Source: Oryzias latipes
Taxonomy: Eukaryota; Chordata; Actinopteri; Beloniformes; Adrianichthyidae
Length of the DNA stretch: 64,000 bases
Direction of reading: 5' to 3'
Assembly: GCF_002234675.1 (NCBI RefSeq)
Contig: NC_019868.2
Location: 26,612,293 to 26,676,292 of the forward strand
Within the stretch, counting starts at the first letter, position 1; every line of letters begins with the position of its first letter. The notes below the pieces were generated by a model. That model saw only the letters and a program-made list of their open reading frames with translations, searched no databases and was not told the origin of the DNA. This document shows, one piece after another, positions 52,745 through 64,000 of this stretch. The position numbers and the translations under genes are program-made.

Positions 52745-55700
52745 ATGCCTATTTTACTTTTCCTGTTAGATACGTCCGCCTCTATGAATCAGCGCACTTA
52801 TTTGGGTACGACATATCTGGATGTTGCTAAAGGCGCGGTTGAGGTCTTTATGAAGGTAAAGAAGGATTTTACCCCGATTTGTATTAAGTAAGATGCACCT
52901 TTGGTGAGTCTGCGGTTCCTGGAAGGATCGGTCGAGTTTAATTTATGATGTTTTGTTATTATTTATTTTTTTTGACAGCTGCGTGCCCGAGACCCGGCTA
53001 GTAGAGGCGACAGGTACATGCTAGTTACATTCGATGAGCCACCATACGGAGTGAAGGTAATTTGCAAGTGATGCAGTTTTTATATTGAACACGTCGCACG
53101 TAAATCTCTGTGATACTTTATTATCCGTTCGGTTGGGCTGAGCGGCGAAAGCGGCCAATTACTGCTCGAATATCCGCAGCCCCGGAGCCGCACTGCCTCC
53201 GAACATCCAGCGGACATTTTGCTTTTGTGTCGAGAACCGTCTCGGGCGTTGAGAAGGAGGCGGGGTGATGTTTGATCAGCTGTGACGTAGCACGGATGTT
53301 TAGTCACTACAATGTTTTGATTGGTTAACCAGACTGCCAATCATTCACCGCCCCGCCCCTTCTGCCAACCACGCATTCCCATTGGCCAGCTGTAGGGAAA
53401 ACTTGATGAGCCCTCTTTTTATCGCGACATTTTTAACTTATAAATATGTATTTTTGTTTTTGTTCATGTTTACTGGTACAGATCAATAAAAAAAAATTGA
53501 CGAAGCAATATATTCTTATTAAATTACCCTTTTAAAAATGACCTTTGATTTCTACATTAACTTTACTTTAGTAAAGATCTTGTCATCCGCTCTGTTTATT
53601 GGTTTAGGTCTAGCTTAGATCTCTCCATGCCTCAAATTTTTGGGGGCATAGATACCCCATATATGCCCCCAAATGTTCCCCTCAGTCCCTTATTTGCCCC
53701 AGTAGCTGGTCCGCAACCATACTTTTCTTAACGACCTATTTTAGGATAAAACAACACTAACCTGTAGCAACAGCACCAAAAAACAACTGCAAACACTACT
53801 TTGATCATCCCAAATGTATATTTTGGAATAACAAAGCATAACATAAAATATTTTATAGTGTCAAATAAATATTTAAAAAAAAGTCTGCCAGCAATTAAAG
53901 ACCCGCTCAAAAAAAATAATTTGTTTTTAACATGTTCTTGTGGCGTTGTTCTGAAAATGGAGACAGCTAAGATTAAGACTGCATTTTTGAGTTGTCCTTT
54001 ATTTAAATCAAGTAGCAGATAAAAAACGCAGTTGGAAAAAGCTACGTCTTTGTTTCTTGTGGGGCTGTGGGGAGCTGTAATCTAGCAGGAGAGAGTGTTA
54101 ACAAAGGGTTGATGGGAAGTGGGGGCAGGCTTGCTGTGCGCTAATGTTCGCCAACAACTCAGGCGAATTTCTAATGAACTCCTGCCACTCTGCAGAATAT
54201 ATTGTCCTAGGTAACTAGACCGTTTTTTGGCTGAATAAGCCGTAATCTTAATAAAAAGACCACTTTAAAAATAGACCAAGAGATGATTTGAGTGGGTCTT
54301 TAAACCTTTTTAAACGTTATAGTTTGTGCTCTTCCTGAACTCATCAGTTTTCTTATCTATTTTGTGTTTGTGTCTCAAAAAGAATGACAATATTGACAGT
54401 TTTGGTTTCATTTTGGTCACTTAAACCTTTTTTTGTTTAACTTCCTGACTTCCAGCTATGTAAATTTGTCGTCTTATTGTTTTTTTTACCTGAATATTTC
54501 CCAACTACTGCATTCAGGGATCTACAGAGGACGTTTGGGGCTTTTTAATGTGAAATGTGAAGGGGTGGGTCTTTTTAGTTTTTGGTGGATTAAAAAAACA
54601 AATTTGACGGGACAGATTTTTTTATTTTCCTCTGGTAGTCAGGAGATCAGGCATCCCAACCAGGAAAAAATTGGGTTTTTGAGTCAGAAAATGACTGCAT
54701 TTATCGTTGTAGTTTAGCTAAAAGCAAAAAAAAAAAAACCAAAACAAGCTGGTTCAGCAATAAGTTTATCAACAGAGCGAGCAGAAAACCTGAGCGTGGA
54801 CGTGTTTGTCGGAGCGGCGTCTGGTCAGAAGTGGGCAGTCGTGCCTCTGATAAAGTCGTCTTGGTGGTGGTGTTTGCTAGAATCTCCTTTTCTGTGAGGT
54901 TCTGTCCTCAACGTCTCCTTTTGTCTTATAACTGGGCCCCTTTGTTGTCTCTGACTGCTTGATGCGGTGAAGGGTTATGAGGAGATTCTACTAATCGAGG
55001 CTACTCTGTGCCGTCACAGATTGTTGATGGAGAGGGAGACGGGGGAAAAAAATAACAACAAGTGGGATTTCTGTCATTTCCCTCTCTCATTGCAGGAGTT
55101 TAGACAAAACACGAACCCACATTTTGAATCCTGTTCCTTTTGCCCGTTGATGTGTTTTGTGTCTATTTTTCCTTCGTCTTCCTCTAAAGAGGCCAGCTTG
55201 CAGGACATTAGCGTTTGACCACAGAGAGATGCGAGTGAGCACTTAAACCCTTGAGTGGGAGTCCATCTCTTGGTAATGTTCAGCGATGGGAAGCGGTTTC
55301 TGGACGGATGCATGTTGTGAATGGAAGTCTCGCTGTGGCTTCCAAGTCCAAGAGCGTTAAGGTCCACCTCCTTAGCTTCTAAATATTCAGCTCAAATTAT
55401 GAAAACCAAAAAAAAAAGACTCTATCTTTAAGCGTTTTTTTGGGGGAAAAAACACAGTTTTATCTTTGTCTTGTCAAAGTTTTATGATCCTAAGCACCAA
55501 TCTAAATCTGACTCCTATTTGCTATTGTAGGAACTTCTTTTTTTGACCAACTTCCATAAATCTGAATCCACATCTGTGCTGTATATGTGTTGACATGCAC
55601 ATGTGTGTGAGTGTAAATTGACCTGTCCTCTGTGTCATTCTGTTTTTTGAATAATGCAATTTTGAAATCCCTATTTTTTTTAAACCAGCCATTTTAGGAA

Positions 55701-58700
55701 TGCAGTTTAAGCTTAAAATTGTAAAAATGTTTTGATTATTAAAAGGAAACTGCTGAGAAAAATTAAATGTCTAAAAAAAACATCCTCTGCTGTACATTCC
55801 GATTAAACAGATTTATCTCGTTTGGACCACATTTCCCACAATCTTATAGTTGCAAACAGTTGGATGAGCGGTGCTCATGTGTTCTGTAAAAGCATGGCAT
55901 GTATTTGTGACTGGGCATGCATCTGTTTTTCCCGGTATTGGTTCGTTTTTTGCTGTGCGGTAGTGTCCTCACGCCATCCGCCGCCTGCGTGTGTTTCAGG
56001 CAGGCTGGAAGGAGAATCACGCCACGTTCATGTGCGAGCTTAAGAACCTGCAGGCATCTGGGCTGACGACATTAGGCCACGCTCTCCGCACGGCCTTCGA
56101 CCTGCTTAACCTGAACCGTCTTGTCTCGGGAATCGACAACTATGGACAGGTAACCTGTAGTCTGTGGGAGAAAATGATAAATATACGGTTTGACAGCAAT
56201 TGAAACATTCAGAAAACATGTCTAATGTGGTAAAGGAAACATATCACACTGGATTATTCAACTATAAATAATAGTGGGCTATGGTTTAGTCACATATATA
56301 GGGTTCCTATAATCATGAGAGCACCCTCTCTGGGATTCTCCTCACTCTTCCACCTGAAGATAACAAGAGTAATATTGACTTTCGACTGCAGCTTAATCCA
56401 CTCAACCTTGCCTCAACAGTTATTTTCTCCTCGCATCTTTCCCATAAAGCCCTGCTCCAGTGCAGAGGTGGATTACCACAGCCTGCCGAGCGGTGTGCAT
56501 GAGGAGAGTGTAAATCTGCTTAGGCATTCCCTGTATGTTTCTAATTAGAAAGGCCCGACCTCAACGGTGTAAGAGCAGCAGCGCGAGGACGTTCTGCAGC
56601 GCACACCTCCACTTCTGACCCAAAACAAAGACTCTTAGCTGCAGCTGCAGAGCTGCATGTGGGTTCTCCTCTCTGTTTAACATTTAAAATAAAAGCTTAT
56701 CTGTTGCTGCAGATTACGAGAGCAGGTTTGCGTTTGACAGATCCCAGATCAGTGTTTAACATGCAAACAGACTCGACAAACCGGCCTCTACTGTTTCCCT
56801 GAGCTGAAGTTTAATTTCTGCGCATTATGTTCCCCCTCAGGGCCGTAACCCCTTCTTCCTCGAGCCGTCTGTGATCATCACTATCACCGACGGCAACAAG
56901 CTGACGCACAGCTCCGGGGTGCCGGATGAGGTGAGACCACCACCAAAATCCCCCAAATGAGTGTGTTGTAGAACACACAGCGCAGCATTAGTGTTTAGTT
57001 TGCACTCATTCCATGTTCTGTCACTGCAAACGTCATGTTGGGGGGACTATTTTTTTACAAAAAAAGAGCACATTTTAAAGTCATAGAGGCTGTTATAAGT
57101 TTTCAATGATTTTGCAAAATATTCTGAGTTTGAATTAAAAAAATATCAGTTTTAGTTGATCTACAAGTGCAGCAATAAAGCTATAAAGGAGTTAGGATCT
57201 AAGTGTAGGATTAAAAAGAAATTACAATTTTTTTTGGTAAACTTTGTCACTGATAGCAGATAGGTAGAAAATGATTACACTATATTAATTATTCCCATGC
57301 CTTTTGGGGGTTTAAAACCGCCTGAGAGGTTGCTGGCTCAAATTCTTGATGCTGAGTGTCGAGCAGAAGGGCATTTTCAATTTTTTGTGCAACTTGACTG
57401 TGTATTTGAACCCACGGCCTCCAGTCTCGAGGCAGACACTCTTCCACTGCGCCACCGATTGTCCTCTTCACAAAGAAAGAGCGATCTGAATCAAATTGGC
57501 AGTGCGCCCTTAAGCGCGTTTACACAACAAGGTTATATTTCAATAATAAACTTTATTGGTAGGAACAGTGGAGGTCAGGTGACGTTTTTTTTCCCTCCGT
57601 TCTGCAGCTGCATCTGCCTCTGAACTCCCCCCTGGCTGGCAGTGAGCTGACCAAAGAACCCTTTCGCTGGGACCAGCGTCTGTTTGCACTAGTTCTGAGG
57701 CTGCCTGGAGCGTCCGCGCCGGACAGCGAGCAGCTCGGCAGCGTTCCCACAGACGAGTCTGCCATCACTCAGATGTGTGAAGTCACTGGAGGTTCGTCCC
57801 GCTGCTCCGCTCCGCTCACTTCCTGCTCCAAACGGACAGGCGTCAGTGCTGCCTTTGATTTTCCAGGACGGTCGTACTGTGTTCGAACGCAGCGGATGTT
57901 AAACCAGTGTCTGGAGTCTCTGGTCCAAAAGGTTCAGAGTGGTGTTGTCCTGCATTTTGAAAAGACCGGGCCGGATCCGATTGTCGTTGAAGGTGAGGTT
58001 TGGTTCTTCATACACACAGAGGAACCGACCCCGTGTCCTTAAAAAGTCTTCTTAAAGACCCACTCCACTGTTTTTCAAGTGTTCTTGTAGCCTTTTTCTG
58101 ATGACAATGTGCATATATGTAGAAAAGTGAGCTTTAAATTGCATTTCTGAGTGTTTGAGTTTGAAAAAGAGCTTATTTGTGACGTAGAAAATACGGTGGG
58201 CGGGCCACAAGCTCCCTGCTCCACTCCGCTTTGCAACAAGGAGGGGAAGGGGGAGCGGGGTTGCTCCACGCCAACGGTCCCGCCCACAACTCAGAGGTGA
58301 ATTTCTAAAATGAACTCCTGCCGCTCTGCTGAAACTATGTCCTAGAAAACGACAGCATTTTTGGCTAAAAACGGCATCATCAGAATGAAAAGCCCACGTG
58401 GAACACTTTTTGAAGTTGATCAAAAGATGATCGAAATGGGTTTGGTTTGGTCAAGTCTCAGAGTAAGATCAGCCTCTCCTCGTCTGCCGGCGTCTCCCTC
58501 ATGTCTGGTTTTTGCAGAAAACTCAGCAGAGTCCAGCCAACCGGCGCAGTCCTTTAGCCCGAACGCGTGGCACAGCTGCCACAAGCTGATCTATGTGAGA
58601 CCCAACCCAAAGACGGGGGTTCCGGTGGGTCACTGGCCCATCCCAGAGTCCTTCTGGCCGGACCAGAACTCTCCAACTCTGGTAAGCAAAGGTGTCTCAT

Positions 58701-61700
58701 GTCGTCCTCATGTCGTTAAGTCCCCTAATTCTGTGACGGTTTGTAAACACAAAACTGAAGTTTTCCGTTGTTCTGCACTTTCAGAGGAAGTGGTTCTTTT
58801 TTGTTTTGCTTTTTGGTCCCACCCCAACCCCTTAATGCTGAATGTCAAGCAGGGAGGCATTGGGTCCCATTTTAAAGTCTTTGGTATAACTCGGCCTTGA
58901 TTTGAACTCACGACCTTCCAGTCACAGGTTGGACACTCTTCCACTAGGCCACTGAGCTGTTTTTTTAAAAATTTTTTGCACCTTTATGTTATGCTTCATG
59001 TGTAAGTTTTGGTCTTAAAGGGAAAGTATATCAGCCCCCCCCATACCTGTTTTATACAGAGCTATTTTCAGATCGTATGCTAAAAACAGGGCTCCACACG
59101 GAAGACCCCGGTTTAAATGCCGGGGTCTTCCGTGTGGAGTTTGCGTGTTCTTCTTGTGCATCCATGGGTTTTCTCCGGGGGGCTCAGATTTCCTCCCACA
59201 GTCCCCAAAAACATGCTTTATAGGTTAACTGGTGACTCCAGATTGCTCCTAGTTGTGAAGCATGGACTGTATGAGAACTGGACTGAGTGGTTGCCATAGA
59301 AACGGTGACTGGGACCAATCACCACTGACGACTTTGGCTCCAACCCATGTATTAAAAAAGGTCAACTGGATTGACTTTATTTAAGTGACCATTTTTTCAT
59401 GGGTGACGTCACACTCACTTGGTCAAGAGTAAAGCTGGGATAGGCTCCAGCAACCTCGTGACCATAAAAGGGATGGCGTGGGTTTAGATAATGGATGGAT
59501 GTGAACACAGAGGCCACACGTGCATACAAAAACACACTGTTGGGCATTTTGGCATGTCTCTGAAGTCACGGTGTTCCTCACTCGCAGCAGCACAGCAGAT
59601 ATACTTATGAAGTTCACCAGGTGAATGCGGAGACAGACGGCCCGCTTGACTTTTATTTCTGAACGGCACAGATTCTTAATGTCCTTCAGAACGGACGTGC
59701 AAAGGGGGAGTTCTGATATTTGCTTAGTCATGCTCAGAATTGCAAAAACGTGTATTTTGGCATTTAGACCTCCTACCTTTTAAATGTTTAGCAAGATTCT
59801 GGCTCCAAAACCCTTTTCCCGAACGCTTTTTTGTCTGTATCCTTTCCGTCTGCCCGGCTCTCCTTTTGTTCTGTTCACTCGGTGACCTCGACACTGACTC
59901 TGTGTGATGAGGCGTTAAAGTCTTCATGAGGCGCTGTTCTTCGCCGTCACTCCTGGTGAATGTCCCCTGACCCGTCTCTCCGTTCATCCCCAGCCGCCTC
60001 GCTCCGCCCACCCGCTGGTGCGCTTCTCCTGCGTGGACTGTGAGCCCATGGTGATCGAGAAGCTCCCCTTTGACAAGTACGAGCTGGAGCCCTCGCCCCT
60101 CACTCAGTACATTCTGGAAAGGAAGTCTCCTCACATGTGCTGGCAGGTAAGTCCTGTGGCAGAGTCCACATGGTGAGACGAGCAGACGTGGGCTTCATGA
60201 ACTGGTTTCTTTGCAGGTGTTTGTCAGTAACAGCGGGAAGCAGACCGACTTGGGACAGCCATTCGGATACCTGAAAGCCAGCACCACCCTCACCTGCGTT
60301 AACCTGTTTGTCATGCCTTACAACTACCCGGTCCTGCTTCCGCTCCTCGGTGAGCTCCACCGCCCCGTCCGACCCCGTCAGGCTCAGAGCGGCCGGCCGG
60401 CTAACTCCGCCTTTCCCTCGTTTCAGACGACCTCTTCAAAGTCCACAAACTGAAACCGAACCTCAAGTGGCGACAGGCCTTCGAGCTGTATCTGAAGACG
60501 ACGCCTCCGTACTACCTCCTGGTAACCAAACGGCCGTCGGTTTGTTCCTCCCTGAAATATCAAAGTGCTCACATTTTCCCTGGTGTCTCACAACAGCCCT
60601 TGAAGAAGGCGCTAAGGATGATGGGAGCCCCGAACCTTATCGCCGACACTCTGGACTGTGGGCTCAGTTACAGCGTTATTTCCTACCTGAAAAAGCTGAA
60701 CCAGCAGGTGACTGAATCCTCCCCTGACCCAGCAATGTGACAGGTCGCGTTCTGGTGCTGTTTACGCACTAAAGGGTGGAAAAACGCTTCTGGTAGATGT
60801 CAGGCCAACAAATTCTGCTATTTTGAGCAGTTTCAGTTTAAACATTCACACTGTTGTCCTCCTAGAATGAAGAAGAAATCACTCAATTCTCCTTACGGAT
60901 GAGAATTTTCGCTGATGGGTCTGAGGTGCGTCTCTGTTAGAACATGAATGGATCAGTCAGAATGTTAACGTCGCGTTATCTGTCTCTCCACAACGCCGTC
61001 TTTATCAGCAGGAGTTCTATTTCCAGTCTTTTTGTCGCCTCAACTTCGCTACAAAACACCAGAGAAACAGGAAACGAGCGCTAGTTTCTAAACAAAAACT
61101 TCCATTGTACTTTCAAAATGAAAATTTATAACATTTTGTTTTATATTTGAGGTGACGCGATAACGCACGGTAACACTGCAGATATTGTTGCTATGGACGA
61201 CAAAAGTTCAATTTTGGAAATAAAAAAAACATCATTTATGACACAAAACCTTCGTTTTTTTTAATTTTCCTTTTTTTTAATTCAACTTTTATTTACCCAG
61301 GAAATGTCCCGTTGAGATGAAGAATCTCTTTTTCAAGGGAGTCTTGGTCAGGGAGAAAAACCATAAATTACATTTACAATAAAAATGTAAACATTCAAAA
61401 CGTAAAATAAAATAAATAAAAAAACAAACATAAAAATTCTCAGTGAGAAAACGAGCCTGATTACCAAACTTTTGAAAAGTTTGAAGGTCATGGAACCCGT
61501 AGAGCCAAATTGATTATCATTTTTTTCTGCAGGCTTGCTGTGGGCAGTAGGTAGGAGTGTAGGGTGAAGTAGGTGAGGCGCAGGCGTGTCGTACGGATTT
61601 CTCATTTTTTATCAATCCCTCTCCAAACCCTCGGGACTGTTCGTGCTGTTCACCTGATAAGTATGGGGAATTTAGGAAATTGGACCAGTACTTTCACCAT

Positions 61701-61859
61701 ACCAACGACTTGAGTGTGGCGTACCACCACAGCACCACCCACACGTCATAAGTGCGTGGAACGTCCACCAGCCTTACAAATACTTCACTGCACATTTATC
61801 TCACAAGACGATGCTGCGTTCCATTTTCATGATCACGGGTCGACCCACGTTCGGGATCG

Positions 61860-61899
<40 letters not shown>

Positions 61900-63962
61900 T
61901 TTGAAATTCTCTGACAGCTGATAGATGTGTTTTGTTGTAACTTCAACAATAATCCACTGATTTCTACATTCCGACTTAAATTAGATTACAGAGCGATGGG
62001 TATGGGGGGGGGCGTATAAATGTTTTTTTTGTGTAAAAGAAATCTGAAAAAAATATTTATTTATCCCCAAAATTTAAAAAAATGAGCTTGGATGTAAAGC
62101 CTGAAAATAAGCTGCACTTTTAGCCCTTGTGCTGTCTTGTGGGGTCCAGATGATTAACATTGGAAGTTGGGTCATATAGACCCACTAGACAGTGCTCTGA
62201 ACCTTTTTTCTTCAATGATTTGTGATCTTCACTGGTGTCCATGGATTACATGAAATCTTTCCACCTTTATCCACCTTTGTCATGGTAAGGAGAACACGTC
62301 AATGTAAGGGTGGGGTCATCTTGACCCCATATGACAGCACAAGGGTAAGACCAGTCAAACACTGTTTTGTTTTGGTTGAAGGCAAAGGTGGAGTCGGACC
62401 GCCTGATTGTGTCGGTGGGTAAAAAGGCTCCCCAGGAAAGCGGCATCAAGGTGAAGAACCACTCCAGCTCGCTGTTGCTGGCCCACCGGGGGGACTTCAA
62501 GCAGCTCCTGCAGGGAATCACGGGGGAGGGGCCTCTGCGCCTGGCAGACATCAACTTTAAGGAGTTTGCCGGTTTCCAGATCGCTCTCCTCAATAAGGTG
62601 GGTCCGCTCGGCTGTGACGCAGTCTGGAAGGTTCTTCCTCTTACTGGGATTCTGGATTCTCGTAGGATGTGAAGCCTCAAGCGTACCGGAATGCCTACGA
62701 CATTCCCAGAAGGAATCTTCTGGATCAGGTGACCCGGATGCGCTCCAATCTGCTGCGGACGTCTTTGAGGCTGATCCGAGGGCAGGACGAAGGTACGTTC
62801 CTCGATGATGACAACGAGGATTTCTGTTTTTAAACGGCGAATGTTTTTCCCGTTAGATTACCTGCACAGCATTCCGGTGGCTCAGATGGGAAACTATCAG
62901 GAATACCTCAAAATGATGCCGTCTCCTTTGAGAGAGATCGACCCCGACCAGCCAAAGCGCCTGCACACGTTTGGGAATCCCTTCAAGCAGGACAAGAAGG
63001 TAAGCCGGTTCCTACGCCGGGGCGCTCGCCAACGTGTGGAGGTCGCGCCTCTCACCCCTCCCGCCTTTGCCGCTCTCTAGGGGATGATGATCGACGAGGC
63101 AGATGAGTTTGTCGCAGGTCCTCAGAACAAGAAAAGGGGGATGTCTGGCGACCCCAACTCCAATGCAACCCTGAAGCGGAGGCGGAGCATGTCGCCATTG
63201 CTGCGACGACCGCAGACTCCACCGGGGAATAACCACGCGGCGGCGGGAAAGGCTTTGTCAGGGGTCCAGACCCCTCAAAGTCTCCTCAAACCCGCTCCTC
63301 AGCACAAAGGTAGCATAAATGTTCTGCTCTGGTCAGTGGAGAGGATTCGTACCGACAGTAGACTTGTGATGTCGCACCGGTCCATGTTATTCCATCTGTA
63401 GGTGGTGGCATCTGCACGCCGGCGACTGAGAGCAACGGAGACGGCGTTTCCGGGCCGGACTCCGCAGAGAGCTGGCAGAACGAGACGGACGCCGACCCAG
63501 AGCCTCCATCTTTGCTGGGTTTAGAGGAAAAAGCGGTGGCAGCTGATCAGGAAGATGACGTCAGGGCGGTGGAGGACCGACCTCCGCTGGATCCTCTGGA
63601 GGATCCGCCTCCAGAGACCAAACACAGCCTCGAGCGTCTGAGTCCACAGAGTGAGCCGGACGACGCCGATGCCGACGTCGATGCGGATGCTGACGTCGCC
63701 TTGGAAACCATATTCATAGCTCCGCTGGACGGCAGCCAAGCAGAGCTGCGCAGCCAAGTCATCAAGGAGGTCCGCAAACCGGGACGGAGTGAGTACCTGG
63801 TAAACCGCCGAGTCCGACTCTGTTCACCTTCATCCTGACGTGAGAGCTGGACTTTGTCTGTCGTGCAGACCACAAGGCCATCCTCGGCCTGCTGCAGCAG
63901 GTGAAAGGACCTGAGACCGTGAAGAGGTTCTTCATCCATCACGCCATCAAAGAAGCCGCCAG
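52745..63962 (+). CDS. ints6l: Integrator complex subunit 6-like (DDX26B), 17 coding exons, 3' end beyond window
   Basis: Exons: 52745-52855, 52979-53056, 56000-56149, 56841-56930, 57608-57791, 57867-57992, 58518-58681, 59994-60146, 60217-60349, 60427-60521, 60597-60707, 62382-62597, 62666-62792, 62857-62999, 63081-63309, 63402-63788 and 63869-63962. They give 863 codons in one frame; human INTS6 is 887 aa, so only the C-terminal tip is missing. The N-terminal VWA domain begins MPILLFLLDTSASMNQ, with the metal-binding DTSAS at residues 9-13. Conserved segments include AGWKENHATFMCELKNLQAS, FVMPYNYPVLLPLLDDLFKV, MGNYQEYLKMMPSPLREIDP and NPFKQDKKGMMIDEADEFV. The last exon starts the INTS6/SAGE1-type C-terminal domain (IKEAAR), which binds INTS3. 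INTS6 paralogues link Integrator to PP2A in the nucleus to limit promoter-proximal transcription. Synteny with hprt1 and mospd1 favours INTS6L over INTS6. A variable acidic region (DDADADVDADADVALE) precedes the C-terminal domain. Confidence 0.96.
53990..54303 (+). mobile_element. Family A MITE-like copy in ints6l intron 2
   Basis: Core CAACTCAGGCGAATTTCTAA, TGAACTCCTGCCACTCTGCA, and the intact right terminus GAGTGGGTCTTTAA ending at 54303. The left end is unclear. Confidence 0.6.
57290..57475 (-). mobile_element. tRNA-derived SINE, copy 1 (ints6l intron 4)
   Basis: On the minus strand, GGTGGCGCAGTGGAAGAG and then GTGGGTTCAAATA mark pol III A- and B-box-like promoter blocks of a tRNA-type head. 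It is followed by CTCGACACTCAGCATCAAG, shared with the copy at 58.8 kb. It disrupts no exon. Confidence 0.75.
58052..58446 (+). mobile_element. Family A MITE-like copy in ints6l intron 6
   Basis: The best left terminus, TTAAAGACCCACTCC, starts at 58052. The core (CACAACTCAGAGGTGAATTT, TCCTGCCGCTCTGCTGAAAC, AACGGCATCATCAGAATGAA) is complete, and the right end (GAAATGGGTTTGG) is diverged. About 395 bp, no coding capacity. Confidence 0.65.
58800..58965 (-). mobile_element. tRNA-derived SINE, copy 2 (ints6l intron 7)
   Basis: On the minus strand, AGTGGCCTAGTGGAAGAGTG and GTGAGTTCAAATC are A- and B-box-like blocks. The body has AATGGGACCCAATGCCTCCC and TTGACATTCAGCATTAAG, as in common fish tRNA-SINEs. 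Confidence 0.8.
59090..59500 (+). mobile_element. Dispersed repeat with 20-bp palindromic start, split by family B
   Basis: TGTGGAGTTTGCGTGTTC, CAGATTTCCTCCCACAGTCC and GGTTAACTGGTGACTCCAG at the left, and GCTGGGATAGGCTCCAGC to AATGGATGGATG at the right, are two halves of a very common fish repeat. They are separated by a family B sequence (59253-59430). The left end holds a perfect hairpin with 20-bp arms, 59092-59111 and 59120-59139, and an 8-nt loop. Confidence 0.65.
59253..59430 (-). mobile_element. Family B repeat copy nested in a dispersed repeat
   Basis: TGAGAACTGGACTGAGTGG, TTTGGCTCCAACCCATG and CATGGGTGACGTCACACTC are the inverted family B blocks. It interrupts the repeat described at 59090-59500. 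Confidence 0.5.
60866..60925 (+). other. ints6l: Candidate in-frame 60-nt cassette exon in ints6l
   Basis: Between coding exons 11 and 12, CTGTTGTCCTCCTAG (a good pyrimidine tract and acceptor, ending 60865) precedes a 60-nt open stretch. It encodes NEEEITQFSLRMRIFADGSE and is followed by a donor, GTGCGT. Exon 11 ends and exon 12 starts in phase 0, so inclusion would add exactly 20 residues without a shift. I know of no such exon in human INTS6 or INTS6L, so chance is a real alternative. Confidence 0.3.
61265..61600. repeat. Dispersed repeat of the 'TTTATTTACCCAGG' type, copy 3
   Basis: CTTTTATTTACCCAGGAAAT, CCCGTTGAGATGAAGAATCT and AGGGAGTCTTGGTCAGGGAG parallel the copies at 11.1 and 37.2 kb. 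In ints6l intron 11. Confidence 0.55.
61864..61901. repeat. (TA)n microsatellite followed by T-run
   Basis: About 27 bp of TA and then a T-run, in ints6l intron 11. Confidence 0.9.
62124..62346. mobile_element. Family D MITE-like element, complete
   Basis: Left terminus CCCTTGTGCTGTCTTGTGGG (from 62125) and right terminus CCCCATATGACAGCACAAGG (to about 62344) are inverted copies with few mismatches. About 220 bp, noncoding, ending about 35 bp before ints6l exon 12. A related single end is at 43.9 kb. Confidence 0.75.
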
Positions 63963-64000
63963 GTAGGAAACACTGAGGCTACTTGGAGAGTTTCTGCAGC

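Overview
The window is vertebrate nuclear DNA, almost certainly from a teleost fish. It has long GT-AG introns, spliced genes matching human orthologues exon by exon, and many fish-type interspersed repeats. The gene content is the HPRT1 neighbourhood of human Xq26. I cannot fix the species; an Oryzias or other percomorph-like genome is a guess from the repeat style.

Layout: (1) 124-690, minus: first three coding exons of a CAB39/MO25 scaffold gene, running off the left edge, with a likely noncoding first exon ending at 2346. (2) 3.83-14.2 kb, plus: phf6, nine coding exons, 363 aa, complete. (3) 16.3-24.2 kb, plus: hprt1, nine exons, 218 aa, complete. (4) 26.3-36.3 kb, plus: pabir2 (fam122b), ten exons, 280 aa, complete. 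(5) 40.8-45.4 kb (first exon perhaps near 49.2 kb), minus: mospd1, five coding exons, 219 aa, complete. (6) 52.7-63.96 kb, plus: ints6l (ddx26b), seventeen coding exons, 863 codons, C-terminal end beyond the right edge. Every junction was joined by hand and every phase closes without a frameshift. The genes are independent housekeeping or regulatory loci: kinase scaffold, chromatin reader, purine salvage, PP2A inhibitor, ER contact-site protein and Integrator subunit. They share conserved synteny, not a pathway.

The remaining sequence is introns and spacers filled with repeats. These include a 61-copy 34-bp minisatellite (37.9-40.0 kb), a hAT element with a perfect 8-bp target duplication nested inside another terminal-inverted-repeat element (28.45-31.87 kb), and a large foldback element (46.67-48.39 kb). 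There are several MITE-like families in multiple copies, called families A to D here, two tRNA-derived SINEs, and LINE 3' ends at about 18.2 and 43.4 kb. I saw no autonomous transposase, CRISPR, operon or unknown multi-gene system. The best leads are a near-perfect 26-bp-arm hairpin in a pabir2 intron, an in-frame 60-nt cassette-exon candidate in ints6l, the foldback element, the nested hAT, and a CAB39 paralogue beside phf6 that hints at ancient Xq26/13q14 paralogy.
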